Notes: generated by a model not told the origin, from the letters alone. A stretch of 22,585 nt of DNA from Victivallales bacterium (GCA_018648945.1 JABGQJ010000033.1:1-22585); one strand, 5' to 3'. Shown: positions 8,591-17,057, counted from the first letter of the stretch. Made by a program: numbers and translations.

Positions 8591-9704
8591 ATGCTGGCGG
8601 ACGTCTTCCGCTGCTTCGCGCCGAGCTATCTGGTGCGCTTCGCGGGGCGCTTGCTTGCCAGCCATGCCCGGGCGCTGGCCGACATCCTGCGCTGCCGCAC
8701 GCCTGCTTGCGGCGGGCACTTGTACCTGTGCGCCAACTGCGGGGAGCGCCATCTGGTCGCCCACTCGTGCCGCAACCGGCACTGCCCCACCTGTGGCGGC
8801 GCCACCACCGAGGAGTGGCTGTCGGCCCGACGCGGCGAACTGCTTCCCACCGGCTACTTCCATCTGGTCTTCACCTTGCCCGCCGGGCTGCGCGAGGTCT
8901 GCCGCCGCAACCAGAGGACGGTCTACGGCCTGCTCTTCCAGGCTGCGCACGGAGCGCTCCGGAAGCTCGCCGACGACCCGCGCTACGTCGGCGGTCGACT
9001 GGCTGTGCTCGCGGTGCTGCACACCTGTGCTCGCGGTGCTGCACACCTGGACCCGGGCGCTCGTCCACCACCCCCACATACACTGCCTGGCACCCGCCGG
9101 GGGGCTTGGAACCGACGGTCGCTGGAGACCCTCGAACCCGGCTTTCCCCGTCCCGGTCAAGGCCCTTTCACGACTCTTCCGCGGCATGTTCCTCGCGAAG
9201 CTCGAGGCGGCGCTGCCGGAGGTCGCCATTCCACCGTCCGTCCGCCGCAAGGACTGGGTCGTCCACTGCAAGGCGGCTCCCTGCGGTCCCGAGAGGGTTC
9301 TCCAGTACCTCGGGCGCTACCTGCAACGCGTGGCCATCACCAGCGCCCGCCTCGTCGGCTTCGACCAGGACACCGTGAGCTTCCGGTACCGCAGCCCCGA
9401 CTCCGGCCCCTGGCGCACGATGAAGCTGCCCGGCCACGAGTTCCTTCGCCGCTATCTCCAACACGTGCTCCCGCGAGGCTTCCACAAGGTGCGCCACTTC
9501 GGCCTGTGGCATCCCTGCCACCGGGAGGACCTGCGCCGCGTGGCCGCCCAACTGGTCCTGGCCAGCGCCCAGCCCGGTCTCGCTGCCGCAGCGCCCGCGC
9601 CGGCAGCAACACCCGCCGCCAGAACACCGCCACGATGTCCCCGCTGCGGCAGCATCCGACTTCATTGCCTCGGGATCCGCCGTCCCACCACCAGGGCACC
9701 ATGA
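8591..9704 (+). pseudogene. IS91-family transposase, frameshifted by a 22-bp tandem duplication
   Basis: The N-terminal part (8591 to about 9026) carries the IS91 zinc-binding region: Cys40, Cys47, Cys50, Cys60, Cys65 and Cys68, with HSCRNRHCPTCGG. The rest continues in the +1 frame to TGA at 9702-9704. It contains the HUH motif (HHPHIHCLAP) and the paired catalytic tyrosines (YLGRYLQRVAIT), the signature of rolling-circle Y2 transposases. The break falls exactly in a perfect 22-bp tandem repeat at 9005-9048. Removing one copy gives an uninterrupted AVLAVLHTWTRALVHHPHIH and a protein of about 363 residues. As written, the first frame continues as nonsense to 9976. Unless frameshifting rescues it, the enzyme is inactive. 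Confidence 0.9.
9005..9048 (+). repeat. Perfect 22-bp tandem duplication
   Basis: Positions 9005-9026 and 9027-9048 are identical (beginning GTGCTCGCGG and ending GCACACCT). As 22 is not a multiple of three, the duplication shifts the transposase frame by +1. It is either a recent slippage event or an assembly artefact. Confidence 0.95.
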
Positions 9705-9934
9705 CGCAACCAATGCCCCCAACAAGCGTTCCACACCAGACGCCAGTCCCCTTCACCCGCGTCCAGCCCTTCGCTGTCCCGACCGCGACCCCGCCGCCCT
9801 GGCCCCCGCTCCGCCTTCTCCCGGCGCGACGATTCGGACACTGCAGCCACCCCGAAGCCGTTCCCTTCATTGCCGCGTGGCCCCCCCCGCACCCCGCCGC
9901 CTTCGCTTCGACGGCCCCATGCCGCCCACCTCCC
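9705..9934. other. Non-coding junction between IS91-type and IS1634-type sequences
   Basis: No convincing protein is encoded here on either strand. The long open frames look like high-GC artefacts. The right end (oriIS) of the IS91-type element must lie here if it was inserted next to the IS1634 remnant. GTTC, one of the IS91 target tetranucleotides, occurs at 9728-9731 and 9860-9863, but nothing singles either out as the boundary. Confidence 0.5.
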
Positions 9935-10325
9935 GCAGTTCGCCCACCGCGTCGAGCAGCGTGCGGCAGTCGCTGACGTTGCCGGGGAACACCCGGTGGG
10001 TGAGGACGAATCCCTCGGCGTCCAGGACCAGTCCCACCGAGATCAGGGGGCAGTCGGTGCGCTTCTCCTTCGAAGCGGCACTGCGGCGCGCAAGCTCGTT
10101 GTCCGCCGCCACCCCCTCGAAGTACGTGTTGGTCAGGTCGTAGAGCACGATGGTCCGGTCCAGATTGAACAGATCCCGCTCCCTTTCCCGCAGGTGCGCC
10201 TCCAAGTCCCTCCGCGCGACCAGCAGCCGGGCGCTCGCCCTGTAGAAGCAGCCCCCGCCAACCTCCCCGGTGAAGCTCTTCGCCAGCATGCCCTTGACGA
10301 CGCTGCGCAGCCGTTGGCAGCACGA
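9935..10325 (-). pseudogene. IS1634-type DDE transposase, internal fragment
   Basis: On the minus strand the frame reads RLRSVVKGMLAKSFTG, then RDLFNLDRTIVLYDLTNTYF, then ASKEKRTDCPLISVGLVLD and RVFPGNVSDCRTL. This is the region around the first catalytic Asp (in LYDLTNTYFEG) of IS1634-type DDE transposases. The match stops near 9935, where the sequence turns into basic, low-complexity residues. It starts near 10325, where the complementary strand becomes a histidine kinase. About 130 residues remain of a protein that normally has roughly 450-550, and the downstream catalytic acids are missing, so this is a relic. Confidence 0.8.
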
Positions 10326-11160
10326 CAGCGTGCTGGCCAGCGTGGTCTGCATCGTTGCCTTCGCGGCGGCGATCGCCGCCGCCGCCACCTGGTCCCTGGC
10401 GAAGCGGTCCGCAGCCTACTCGGCGCAACTCCGCGTCGCCGACGAGGAGCGGCGCACCCTGGCCGAAGTCAATGTGGTTGCCGCCGGCCTGGCCCACGAG
10501 ATCAAGAACCCCCTCGGGGTCATTCGCGGCACGGCCCAGCATCTCACCGCACAGCCGTCCGCCAGCGAGGAACTGGCGGAGCCCTTGGAGATTATCATCC
10601 AGGAGATCGACCAGGTCACCAGCCGGGTCAACGAACTGCTCGCGTTTGCCAACCCCCGCGAACCTGTCCTTCAGCCGGTCCGCCTGCGGCAGGAGCACGG
10701 GAGTCTCGAACGGTTGATGGCGGCCGAGTTGGCCGATGCGGGGCTATCTCTGGACCTGGACGGCGTGTCGGCCGAGGTGGTTCTCCACGCCGATCTGGAC
10801 CAGATCCGGCGCCTCTTGTTCAACCTGATGCACAACGCGATCCGCTTCGCCTCCAGTACTGGGGCAGTCGTCGTCGGCTTGGCACAGGCAACCGACGGCT
10901 CATGGACCTTGGCCTTCCGCGACCACGGCCCCGGCGTACCGCCGGAGCTGCGGCAGCGGATCTTCTCTGCCTATTTCACCACCAGTCCCGCAGGAACCGG
11001 TCTGGGATTGGCCACCGCCAAGCGCGTGGCTCGCGCCCATGGCTGGGCAATCAGCTGCGGCGAGGCGGTCGGCGGCGGGGCGCTGTTCGCGATCAGCGGG
11101 ATCGCTCCTTCTCCGGCTGGCGCTGCCTGCGGCTTCCACACGACGACACCGGCAGAGTAA
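10270..11160 (+). CDS. Histidine kinase core, sensor domain lost (NtrB/AtoS type)
   Basis: The catalytic half of a sensor kinase is intact. The first genuine residues (about 21-45, VLASVVCIVAFAAAIAAAAT) form a transmembrane helix. The HisKA H-box follows with His76 (LAHEIKNPLGVIRGTAQHL), then the N-box (LLFNLMHNAIRFA), G1 (FRDHGPGVPPE) and G2 (GTGLGLATAKRVA). The first 20 codons are antisense to the transposase remnant, so the original N-terminus and extracytoplasmic sensor were apparently removed by the insertion. Possible starts are GTG at 10270 or ATG at 10288, neither with a convincing ribosome binding site. The kinase would be an unregulated or weakly expressed partner of the response regulator that starts 46 bases downstream. 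The truncated form may or may not be expressed. Confidence 0.75.
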   Translation: MKLFASMPLTTLRSRWQHDSVLASVVCIVAFAAAIAAAATWSLAKRSAAYSAQLRVADEERRTLAEVNVVAAGLAHEIKNPLGVIRGTAQHLTAQPSASEELAEPLEIIIQEIDQVTSRVNELLAFANPREPVLQPVRLRQEHGSLERLMAAELADAGLSLDLDGVSAEVVLHADLDQIRRLLFNLMHNAIRFASSTGAVVVGLAQATDGSWTLAFRDHGPGVPPELRQRIFSAYFTTSPAGTGLGLATAKRVARAHGWAISCGEAVGGGALFAISGIAPSPAGAACGFHTTTPAE

Positions 11161-11206
11161 CCTCCTCGCTGGCCACCCGGCGCCCAGCTACAACGATGGG
11201 ACACCA

Positions 11207-12568
11207 ATGCAAACCAGGCAACTGATCCTTGTTGTCGACGACCTTAGACCCCAGCGCGAGTTGCTCGCCAAGTGCCTCCGGGAATGGGGGTACGAGGTGG
11301 TGGACGTCCCAAGTGGTGACCAGGCGGTCATAGTGATGCAGGCCAGCCGGATCGACCTGCTGATCACGGACGTGCGCATGCCGGGGATCAGCGGGCTGGA
11401 GCTGGTCCCGATCATCCGGGAGCACTTCCCGGCCGTCCCGGTTCTGCTCGTCACTGCCTTCCCCGATATCAGGCAGGCCGTGGTCGCCATCAAGGACGGG
11501 GCGGTGGACTACCTTACCAAACCTGTCGATCTGGATGAGCTGCGCGATCTCGTCGGCAACGCGTTGGGAGAACAGCAACCCCCCGACTGCCCCCTGCCGC
11601 CTCTGCCGGATGGGATCGTGTTCGTTGATCCCGCCATGGGCGCGGTGCTGCGCGACGCGCATCGAGTTGCCGGCTCCCGCGCTACCTTGGTGATTACCGG
11701 GGAGAGTGGCACGGGCAAGGAAGTGCTTTTCGATTTGATCTGCGGGTGGAGTTCGCGAGCAAAGGAGCCGGCCGTGCGACTGAATTGCGCCGCTATCCCC
11801 GCCGCCATGCTGGAAAGCGAGATGTTCGGCCATGCCAAGGGGGCTTTCACCGGTGCGGTCGCGGCGCGGGACGGGATCTGGCGGACGGCGGACGGGGGTA
11901 CGCTGCTGCTGGATGAGATCGCAGAACTTCCCCTGGCCCTGCAGGCCAAGCTCCTGAGGGCTCTGCAGGATGGTTCCTACTCGCCCTTGGGATCGGACAG
12001 GACATTCCACGCCGATGTGCGGGTGATTGCCGCGACCAACAAGTCGTTGGAGACCGAGATAGAGGAGGGTCGGTTCCGCGAGGACCTCTACTATCGGCTG
12101 AACGTCGTGGAACTCCACCTTCCTGCCCTCCGGGATCGCCCAGCCGACATCCTGCCCCTGGCCAAGCGGTTCCTGAGCGAGTTTCTCGGGACTCGTTCCC
12201 GGCTTGCAGCCGGGACCAAGCAGGTTCTGCAGGCCTACCCCTGGCCCGGTAACGTTCGCGAGCTGCGGAATATGGTCGAGCGGGGTAGCCTTATGGCCCA
12301 GGGAGACATCCTGCTGCCCGAGCACCTGTCCCCTCGCTTGCTCAGGTCGGTGGAGGCACACGCCGCAGAAGCGCCCCCCCTTTCCCCCGATGAGGATCAT
12401 ACGCTGGCAGCGGCGGAGCGGCAGGTGATCCTGGCGGCTCTGGCGCGGTGCGACGGGAATCGCACGCGGGCCGCCAAGGAGCTTGGCATCGGACGGCGCA
12501 CGCTGATCTACAAGCTCAAGGCCTACGAGATCGAGTCCCCCCCTGCCGACGACGACGAGGAGGAGTAG
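11207..12568 (+). CDS. Sigma-54-dependent NtrC-family response regulator
   Basis: This 453-residue transcriptional activator works with RNA polymerase holding sigma-54. The receiver domain (about 5-120) has Asp11/Asp12, phosphoacceptor Asp55 (ITDVRMPG) and the conserved Lys (YLTKPVD). The AAA+ domain (about 140-370) has Walker A (GESGTGKE), the sigma-54 contact loop (GAFTGA in EMFGHAKGAFTGA), Walker B (GGTLLLDEIAELP) and the arginine-finger region (REDLYYRLNVVELHLP). A Fis-type helix-turn-helix ends the protein (AAKELGIGRRTLIYKLK), followed by an acidic tail. All key residues are present, so it should be functional. Its kinase partner is just upstream. A near-consensus sigma-54 promoter with dyad sites precedes the convergent gene at 13062, making that gene a likely target. 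Confidence 0.93.
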   Translation: MQTRQLILVVDDLRPQRELLAKCLREWGYEVVDVPSGDQAVIVMQASRIDLLITDVRMPGISGLELVPIIREHFPAVPVLLVTAFPDIRQAVVAIKDGAVDYLTKPVDLDELRDLVGNALGEQQPPDCPLPPLPDGIVFVDPAMGAVLRDAHRVAGSRATLVITGESGTGKEVLFDLICGWSSRAKEPAVRLNCAAIPAAMLESEMFGHAKGAFTGAVAARDGIWRTADGGTLLLDEIAELPLALQAKLLRALQDGSYSPLGSDRTFHADVRVIAATNKSLETEIEEGRFREDLYYRLNVVELHLPALRDRPADILPLAKRFLSEFLGTRSRLAAGTKQVLQAYPWPGNVRELRNMVERGSLMAQGDILLPEHLSPRLLRSVEAHAAEAPPLSPDEDHTLAAAERQVILAALARCDGNRTRAAKELGIGRRTLIYKLKAYEIESPPADDDEEE

Positions 12569-12662
12569 GCGGCGTCCGGCCGCGGGGTGTTCCGGGTTCT
12601 CCTGTGCGGTCGGGACAAGTCACCCCGTACCCACTCCCTGGCCAAGGGCCTGGAACAGGACC

Positions 12663-12691
12663 GCCTGCCGGAGGGTCTTTCCCCGGCAGGC
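12663..12691. terminator. Hairpin between convergent genes, possible bidirectional terminator
   Basis: GCCTGCCGG (12663-12671) and CCGGCAGGC (12683-12691) form a perfect 9-bp stem around an 11-nt loop. It lies between the ends of the response regulator and the small secreted protein. No T-tract follows on either strand, so termination is inferred from position only. Confidence 0.5.
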
Positions 12692-12729
12692 AGTGGAGGG
12701 CATTGGATGGCAGGTGGCTGGACGGCTAC

Positions 12730-13062
12730 CTACCGAGTGCAGGTTCCGTCGCCGCTCCCGCCGCAGGACCCGTCGCGCTTCTGGAGGCGCTGGCACTTGC
12801 CGTTGCCGCCGGCGATGCTGCCGGGCAGGAGCGTCTCCGCCCCGGTGATCGTGCAGTTGTCGCCGGAGCCGTCCTTGGCCCTCTTGCGGCTCTGGGTCTT
12901 GTCGAGGCTGCCGGGCACCCACATCTCCACGGCGTTGATCGTGCAGTTGTCGCCGGAGCCGTCCTTGGCCTTCTTGCGGCTCTGGGTCTTGTCGCCCGCC
13001 AACAAGCTCGCGCCCCCGAAGGCCAGAAGTCCCACCATCGCCAGTGCTGTCAGTCGGTTCAT
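12730..13062 (-). CDS. Small exported repeat protein, no recognised family
   Basis: I do not recognise this 110-residue protein. The ATG at 13062 is preceded seven bases upstream by AAGG (an in-frame ATG at 13068 leaves too little room). Residues 1-23 form a clear signal peptide (MNRLTALAMVGLLAFGGASL). The mature part contains two 30-residue repeats (24-53 and 54-83), each starting DKTQSRK(K/R)AKDGSGDNCTI. A degenerate third copy follows at 89-110 (KCQRLQKRDGSCGGSGDG). There are five cysteines (40, 70, 90, 100, 108), basic clusters and Gly/Asp-rich turns. DGSGDN resembles the start of a calcium-binding loop, but the spacing to the following Glu is off by one. The strong sigma-54 promoter upstream supports it as a real gene. 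It may be a periplasmic or surface peptide controlled by the neighbouring regulator. Confidence 0.8.
   Translation of the reverse strand: MNRLTALAMVGLLAFGGASLLAGDKTQSRKKAKDGSGDNCTINAVEMWVPGSLDKTQSRKRAKDGSGDNCTITGAETLLPGSIAGGNGKCQRLQKRDGSCGGSGDGTCTR
12814..12993 (-). repeat. Two tandem 90-bp coding repeats
   Basis: Repeat 1 (12904-12993) and repeat 2 (12814-12903) encode the two 30-residue units of the small exported protein. A block of roughly 58 bases differs at a single position (Lys versus Arg codon). The remaining part, which encodes NAVEMWVPGSL versus TGAETLLPGSI, has diverged. This points to duplication with later local homogenisation, or to selection on one half. Confidence 0.9.
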
Positions 13063-13141
13063 GATCATGCCTTTTCTGCTTGGCCCGGGCGGGCCGGTTG
13101 GGTGAGTCCGAGGCCTGTCCTCGAACGTCTGGCTACCCAAT

Positions 13142-13157
13142 AGCAACCTCCATGCCA
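13142..13157 (-). promoter_or_regulatory. Sigma-54 (-24/-12) promoter of the small exported protein
   Basis: Read on the minus strand the site is TGGCATGGAGGTTGCT. The -24 element is TGGCAT and the -12 element TTGCT, with the required 5-nt gap and exact GG/GC spacing. An upstream T and a G after the -24 hexamer also fit the consensus, and the only deviation is T for C in TGGCAC. The predicted transcript start is near 13131, leaving a leader of about 69 nt before the ATG at 13062. It demands a sigma-54 activator, and one is encoded next door at 11207. Confidence 0.85.
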
Positions 13158-13168
13158 ACAGAGGAAGG

Positions 13169-13193
13169 CTGGAGTTGCAGCGGCCAACTCCAG
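13169..13193. promoter_or_regulatory. Perfect 9-bp palindrome just upstream of the sigma-54 promoter
   Basis: CTGGAGTTG-CAGCGGC-CAACTCCAG has 9-bp arms and a 7-nt spacer. It lies at about -38 to -62 relative to the predicted start. It could be an operator for a dimeric regulator, though this is closer than usual for an enhancer site. Confidence 0.55.
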
Positions 13194-13200
13194 GACGAAA

Positions 13201-13214
13201 GGCGGTCACCCGCC
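13201..13214. promoter_or_regulatory. Short dyad GGCGG-TCAC-CCGCC
   Basis: A 5-bp dyad lies between the 9-bp palindrome and the TGCGG repeats, at about -70 to -83. It may be part of the same upstream control region, but a dyad this short can occur by chance in GC-rich DNA. Confidence 0.3.
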
Positions 13215-13215
13215 T

Positions 13216-13303
13216 TGCGGTATCCGCAGGCGTCGTCGACATGGCGCATGCCGTACCCCTGCGGTTTCCGCGCACCGGCGGCGAATGCTGTGCGGATTCT
13301 GCG
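13216..13303. promoter_or_regulatory. Three related dyads, candidate enhancer sites for a sigma-54 activator
   Basis: TGCGG-TAT-CCGCA (13216-13228), TGCGG-TTT-CCGCG (13260-13272) and the weaker TGCGG-ATT-CTGCG (13291-13303) share one pattern. The first two are centred 44 bp apart, about four helical turns, at roughly -91 and -135 from the predicted start. That is the usual position of upstream activating sequences for NtrC-family proteins. The third is at about -166. Binding by the regulator at 11207 is inferred from arrangement. Confidence 0.6.
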
Positions 13304-13505
13304 GGGACTCGGTATTTGAAGCTGTGGCGGGAGCAACCCAGTTCCGGCGCGGTGCCACCGTCGATCAGCAGGTCAGCTCCGTAGATGGGGGGGTGACGGC
13401 TCGCCGGTTCGCCATGCGTCGTTCCGGCTATGGGTGCTCTTCTGCCCCGGTTCATGGCCTCGATCACGATTCCGCTCCGCCAGGAGTGGTTTTCTGGCAG
13501 ACGAT

Positions 13506-16500
13506 CTACTGGAGGCTCACGCCGCATCGGGCGGCCAGTTCCGCGAGCGTGACCAGGGCAGTCTCGAAATCGAACTCCCGGGTGGCGTTGGCTGTCCGCT
13601 CCAGGACTTCGGCATGTGGCGTGCCGCGCAGGAGTTCCTCGACCTGTTCCAGGATGCCGACTGCGCCGGAGTCGCTCTCCTGCAAGGCGGCCTGCAGCTC
13701 GCGCAAGTGGGTAGCCAGTTCGCCGAGGTCGATCCCAGCCGTCCGCGGTGCCACTGGCGTTGCGGGGAGTGCCTGCAAGAGCGCAAGTCCAGGCAGGATC
13801 ACCGCCAATTCGGCGACCACCCTTGCCAGTGCTGCGTCGATGTCATCGGCATGGTCTCGGCAGGCAGCCTCCAACCGGCGGGCGGCATCCTGGATGCCGT
13901 GGGCACCGAGATTCGCCGCCACTCCCTTGAGCGTATGGGCCGTGCGAAGCGCCGCACTGCCATCCGCGTCCGCTTGCGCCTGGCGGAACCGCTGCTCGAA
14001 ATCCCGTTCGGTGTCAGCGAGCTTGCTCAGCAATCGGCGGTAGAGGATCGCGTTGCCCTGGGTCACCTCGAGCCCGGCTGCGGTGTCAATCCCAGGCAGG
14101 CATGGGAGGCCGTCCCCAGTTGGCTCCCTGTCCTTGGGGAGAGGCGGCTGGCGAAGCGTCCTTTCCCGCTCGCGGGGGATCCACTTCGCCAGCGTGGCAA
14201 GCATATCACCCACATCGATGGGTTTGGCAATGTGGTCGTTCATGCCCGCCGCGAGTACCTTCTCCCGGTCGCCTGCCATGGCGTTTGCGGTCATGGCGAT
14301 GACCGGAAGGTCCCGGAAGCAGGTCTGTTCCCGAATGCGTCGCGTGGCAGTGTAGCCATCCATCCTTGGCATCTGGACATCCATCAGGACCCCGTCGAAC
14401 ACCTCCGTCCGCAGCAGTTCCAGGGCTTCGGCCCCATCGCTTGCCACCCGCACGTCCAGCCCATTGCTGGCCAGGATCTCCTGGGCCAGTTCCTGGTCGA
14501 TCTCGTTGTCCTCGACCAGCAACACCCTGGCACCGCGCAATGCCCAGCATGCCTCCGCCGGATCCTCCGGCTCATGGTCACCTTGCTCTGCCGGCAGCGT
14601 GGCGGTACCCTCCCCCAGCACGCGCACCACTTCATCGAGCATCAGGGAGGTGCTGGCCGACTTGGCGAGCACGCCCGCCAACTTCACCCCCTGGGCGCCC
14701 TCGAACATCTCTTCCTGGCTATGGGCGGTGATCATGACGAACAAGGGAGCGCTGGCGAGCTGTGTCTGCTGGATGGCGCGTACGGTCTCGATGCCATCCA
14801 GATCCGGCATCTGCCAGTCCATCAGAACCAGGCTGTAGGGATCGTCCGCATCGGCATCGGCGACCATCGTGATCGCCGCGCCGCCGCCTGCCGCCTGATC
14901 AGTACGGAAGCCGAACCCCGTCAAGGTGTCGGCCAGGACACTCCGACAGGTTGTGCTGTCGTCCACCACCAGGACCCGACGGTTGCCGAGCGGCAGCAGG
15001 GCAGGATGCTCGACGGTGGCGCCGGCCGGCCTGCGGAGACAGACGTTGAAGTGGAAGACGCTGCCAACCCCCGCCTCGCTCTCGGCCCAAATCTCGCCGC
15101 CCATCATCTGGGTGAGCCGTCTGGCGATGACGAGCCCCAACCCGGTGCCTCCATACTTCCGGGTGGTCGAGCTGTCAGCCTGGCTGAAGGACTTGAAGAG
15201 CCGCGCCTGCTCGCCGGAGGTCATGCCGATGCCATTGTCAGCCACCGACACGTGGAGCTTCACCTCCCTCTCGGATTCGCCGAGGACGTCAACCGTGACC
15301 GCGATCTCGCCCCTGCGGTCGGTGAACTTCACCGCGTTGCTTCCGAGGTTGAGCAGGATCTGTCCCAGGCGCCCGGGGTCTCCGATCAGAACCGGGGGGA
15401 TCCCCGGGGCAACCTTGATGCGTACCTCCACGCCCTTCTCCTTGGCCTTGAAGCGGACCACATTGGCGAAGCTGTCCATCACCTTCTCGAGCCGGAACTC
15501 GATTGCCTCAAGATGCAGCTTGCCGGCGTCGATCTTCGAGAAGTCGAGGATGTCGTTGATGACGTGCAGCAGACCCTCGGCCGACCGATGGACCTTCTCG
15601 ATGTAGTTCCGCTGCTTAGCGTCCAGATCTGTCTGCAGCGCAAGTCGGGACATGCCAATCACCGCATTCATCGGGGTCCGGATCTCATGGCTCATATTGG
15701 CCAGGAACTCGCTCTTGGCTTCGTTTGCCGCCTCGGCCTGGATCGCCAACTCGTTGGCCCGAGCAGTCTGCCGCTTGAGGTCGGTGATGTCGATGAAGGT
15801 CTCCAGAAGGCAGTCCCTGCCTCTGAACTCCAAGTCCTTGGCCGTCTTCATAATGTCCAGTCGGCGTCCCGCCTTGGTCACCAGGATTCTCTCCGACTGG
15901 TCCACGGTCTGGCCAAGGTCGGTGATCGGGCATATGCCCTCCTCGGCAGGGCAGATATGCAGATGGCAGGGCGTCCCACAGATCTCCCTGACTTCCGCGC
16001 CAACCATGTCTGCGGCAACCTGGTTCGCGAACTCGATCCGGTGGGTCTGACGGTCGATGATGAAGACTCCGACATGGACATTGCGCAGGATGTCGCGGCT
16101 CTGGGCTTCACTCTTCGCGGTTCTCTGCTCCGCCAGGACGCGCTGTCGGAACATGTAGGCGAACACGATGGCCATGGCGAGCATCAGAAACGCGAAGGTC
16201 ACGATGATCGCGAACACTTGCACCCGGACTCTCCGGAACCACTCGTCCTTGTCCACCGAGAAGGCCACCCCATAGTCCCTGTCGAAGACATGGATCGGGT
16301 AGAAGGACGAGTAGATCTCGCACATCCTGCCATCGGTCTGCCGCAGGAGGTGGGTCAGCGTGCCCTCGTAGTTCTGCCGAACCTTGCCAACGATTGCTTC
16401 GAGATCGCCGATGGCCGCCCTGTCGATTCCTGTCCCATTCTTCCGCAGGAAACAGATGATTCTCCCTTCGGTGTCCACGCACCACGGCCAGAACTGCCTT

Positions 16501-17048
16501 GTCACGTAACTGTTGCGGAGTTGGCTGTCCACCATTTCCGACGGCCTGACCCGAACCGCAATGGTGGCGACGACCTGCCCTTCCGCGCGGACCGCCCGGC
16601 GGTAGCATACCGTCTCGTCCTCTTGGAGGATCACCGGTTCGTCAGCCATTTCCAGGGGGGATTCGTAAGGGGTGATGGCGGAGATCGAGAAGTAGTTCTC
16701 GTTGCTGCGCGAGACGGTTCGCCGCACCTGTCCGTTGTAGACGGCGATGGAGTCGATGATCGTCTGGTACCGAGAGTAGAACCGCCGCATCTGGTTGAGC
16801 AGGTCATGGTCGATGACGTCATCGACCAGCAGCTTGGCGAAGGGGATGGTGGAGATGGAGTACTTGAGATCGCCCTCGAACTCGGCGGCGTAGTCCTGCA
16901 TGTTCCGCCCGCTGATCTCGGCTTGCTTCGCGAGCATCTCGAGGGCGTGCTCCTCCTGTGCGGCCAGCAGCACATGGATATGGTACCCGACCGCCAGGAC
17001 GGTGACCAGGATGAAGAACACGGGGATGATCACGTATCCCTTCTTCAA
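13506..17048 (-). CDS. Hybrid histidine kinase: Cache-PAS-HisKA-HATPase-REC-REC-HPt
   Basis: This is a 1180-residue membrane phosphorelay kinase. TM1 is at about 5-28, a Cache-like extracytoplasmic sensor at 30-272 and TM2 at 276-300. A PAS domain spans about 318-425 with a Cys-rich insert (Cys361, Cys366, Cys373 in [20 protein letters not shown]). HisKA has His454 ([10 protein letters not shown]), and HATPase_c has its N-box near 566-578 and GGTGLGL near 633-639. REC1 has Asp744 (LMDWQMPD) but K796-Ser instead of Lys-Pro. REC2 has Asp890 and Lys942. The HPt domain has His1038 (AHTLKG), followed by a helical C-terminal tail. The frame has no suitable ATG at this end. TTG at 17048 is preceded nine bases upstream by GGAGG and starts directly before TM1, so I chose it. 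It follows the lipoprotein-like sensor gene by 80 bases, probably in one operon. Confidence 0.92.
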   Translation of the reverse strand: MKKGYVIIPVFFILVTVLAVGYHIHVLLAAQEEHALEMLAKQAEISGRNMQDYAAEFEGDLKYSISTIPFAKLLVDDVIDHDLLNQMRRFYSRYQTIIDSIAVYNGQVRRTVSRSNENYFSISAITPYESPLEMADEPVILQEDETVCYRRAVRAEGQVVATIAVRVRPSEMVDSQLRNSYVTRQFWPWCVDTEGRIICFLRKNGTGIDRAAIGDLEAIVGKVRQNYEGTLTHLLRQTDGRMCEIYSSFYPIHVFDRDYGVAFSVDKDEWFRRVRVQVFAIIVTFAFLMLAMAIVFAYMFRQRVLAEQRTAKSEAQSRDILRNVHVGVFIIDRQTHRIEFANQVAADMVGAEVREICGTPCHLHICPAEEGICPITDLGQTVDQSERILVTKAGRRLDIMKTAKDLEFRGRDCLLETFIDITDLKRQTARANELAIQAEAANEAKSEFLANMSHEIRTPMNAVIGMSRLALQTDLDAKQRNYIEKVHRSAEGLLHVINDILDFSKIDAGKLHLEAIEFRLEKVMDSFANVVRFKAKEKGVEVRIKVAPGIPPVLIGDPGRLGQILLNLGSNAVKFTDRRGEIAVTVDVLGESEREVKLHVSVADNGIGMTSGEQARLFKSFSQADSSTTRKYGGTGLGLVIARRLTQMMGGEIWAESEAGVGSVFHFNVCLRRPAGATVEHPALLPLGNRRVLVVDDSTTCRSVLADTLTGFGFRTDQAAGGGAAITMVADADADDPYSLVLMDWQMPDLDGIETVRAIQQTQLASAPLFVMITAHSQEEMFEGAQGVKLAGVLAKSASTSLMLDEVVRVLGEGTATLPAEQGDHEPEDPAEACWALRGARVLLVEDNEIDQELAQEILASNGLDVRVASDGAEALELLRTEVFDGVLMDVQMPRMDGYTATRRIREQTCFRDLPVIAMTANAMAGDREKVLAAGMNDHIAKPIDVGDMLATLAKWIPRERERTLRQPPLPKDREPTGDGLPCLPGIDTAAGLEVTQGNAILYRRLLSKLADTERDFEQRFRQAQADADGSAALRTAHTLKGVAANLGAHGIQDAARRLEAACRDHADDIDAALARVVAELAVILPGLALLQALPATPVAPRTAGIDLGELATHLRELQAALQESDSGAVGILEQVEELLRGTPHAEVLERTANATREFDFETALVTLAELAARCGVSLQ

Positions 17049-17057
17049 AGGGTGCTG

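Larger units (their letters stand above)
7733..9704 (+). mobile_element. IS91-type element, coding core (integrase plus disrupted transposase)
   Basis: The core is a tyrosine recombinase gene followed three bases later by an HUH/Y2 transposase gene. This pairing is known from a subgroup of IS91-like rolling-circle insertion sequences. IS91 elements lack terminal inverted repeats, and the ends (terIS left, oriIS right) could not be placed. The left end should lie in 7104-7732 and the right end in 9705-9935. The transposase is frameshifted, so the element is probably no longer autonomous. Confidence 0.75.

Noticed and set aside
9049..9976. Continuation of the first transposase frame beyond the duplication
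   Set aside because: The product is Pro/Arg/Ala-rich with no motif, while the +1 frame carries the HUH and tyrosine motifs.
9337..10698. Long minus-strand open frame across the mobile scar and kinase
   Set aside because: It overlaps the recognisable IS1634 fragment in a different frame and encodes Gly/Arg-rich sequence without domain similarity.
12730..13062. Small exported protein as a PEP-CTERM/exosortase substrate
   Set aside because: There is no C-terminal PEP-type motif, no terminal transmembrane helix and no Arg cluster after one. It ends in GDGTCTR.
13062..13303. Possible riboswitch or structured RNA leader upstream of the small exported protein
   Set aside because: I compared it from memory with c-di-GMP-I, cobalamin and fluoride riboswitches and saw none of their conserved cores. 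Most of the hairpins lie upstream of the predicted transcript start, so DNA operator sites explain them better.
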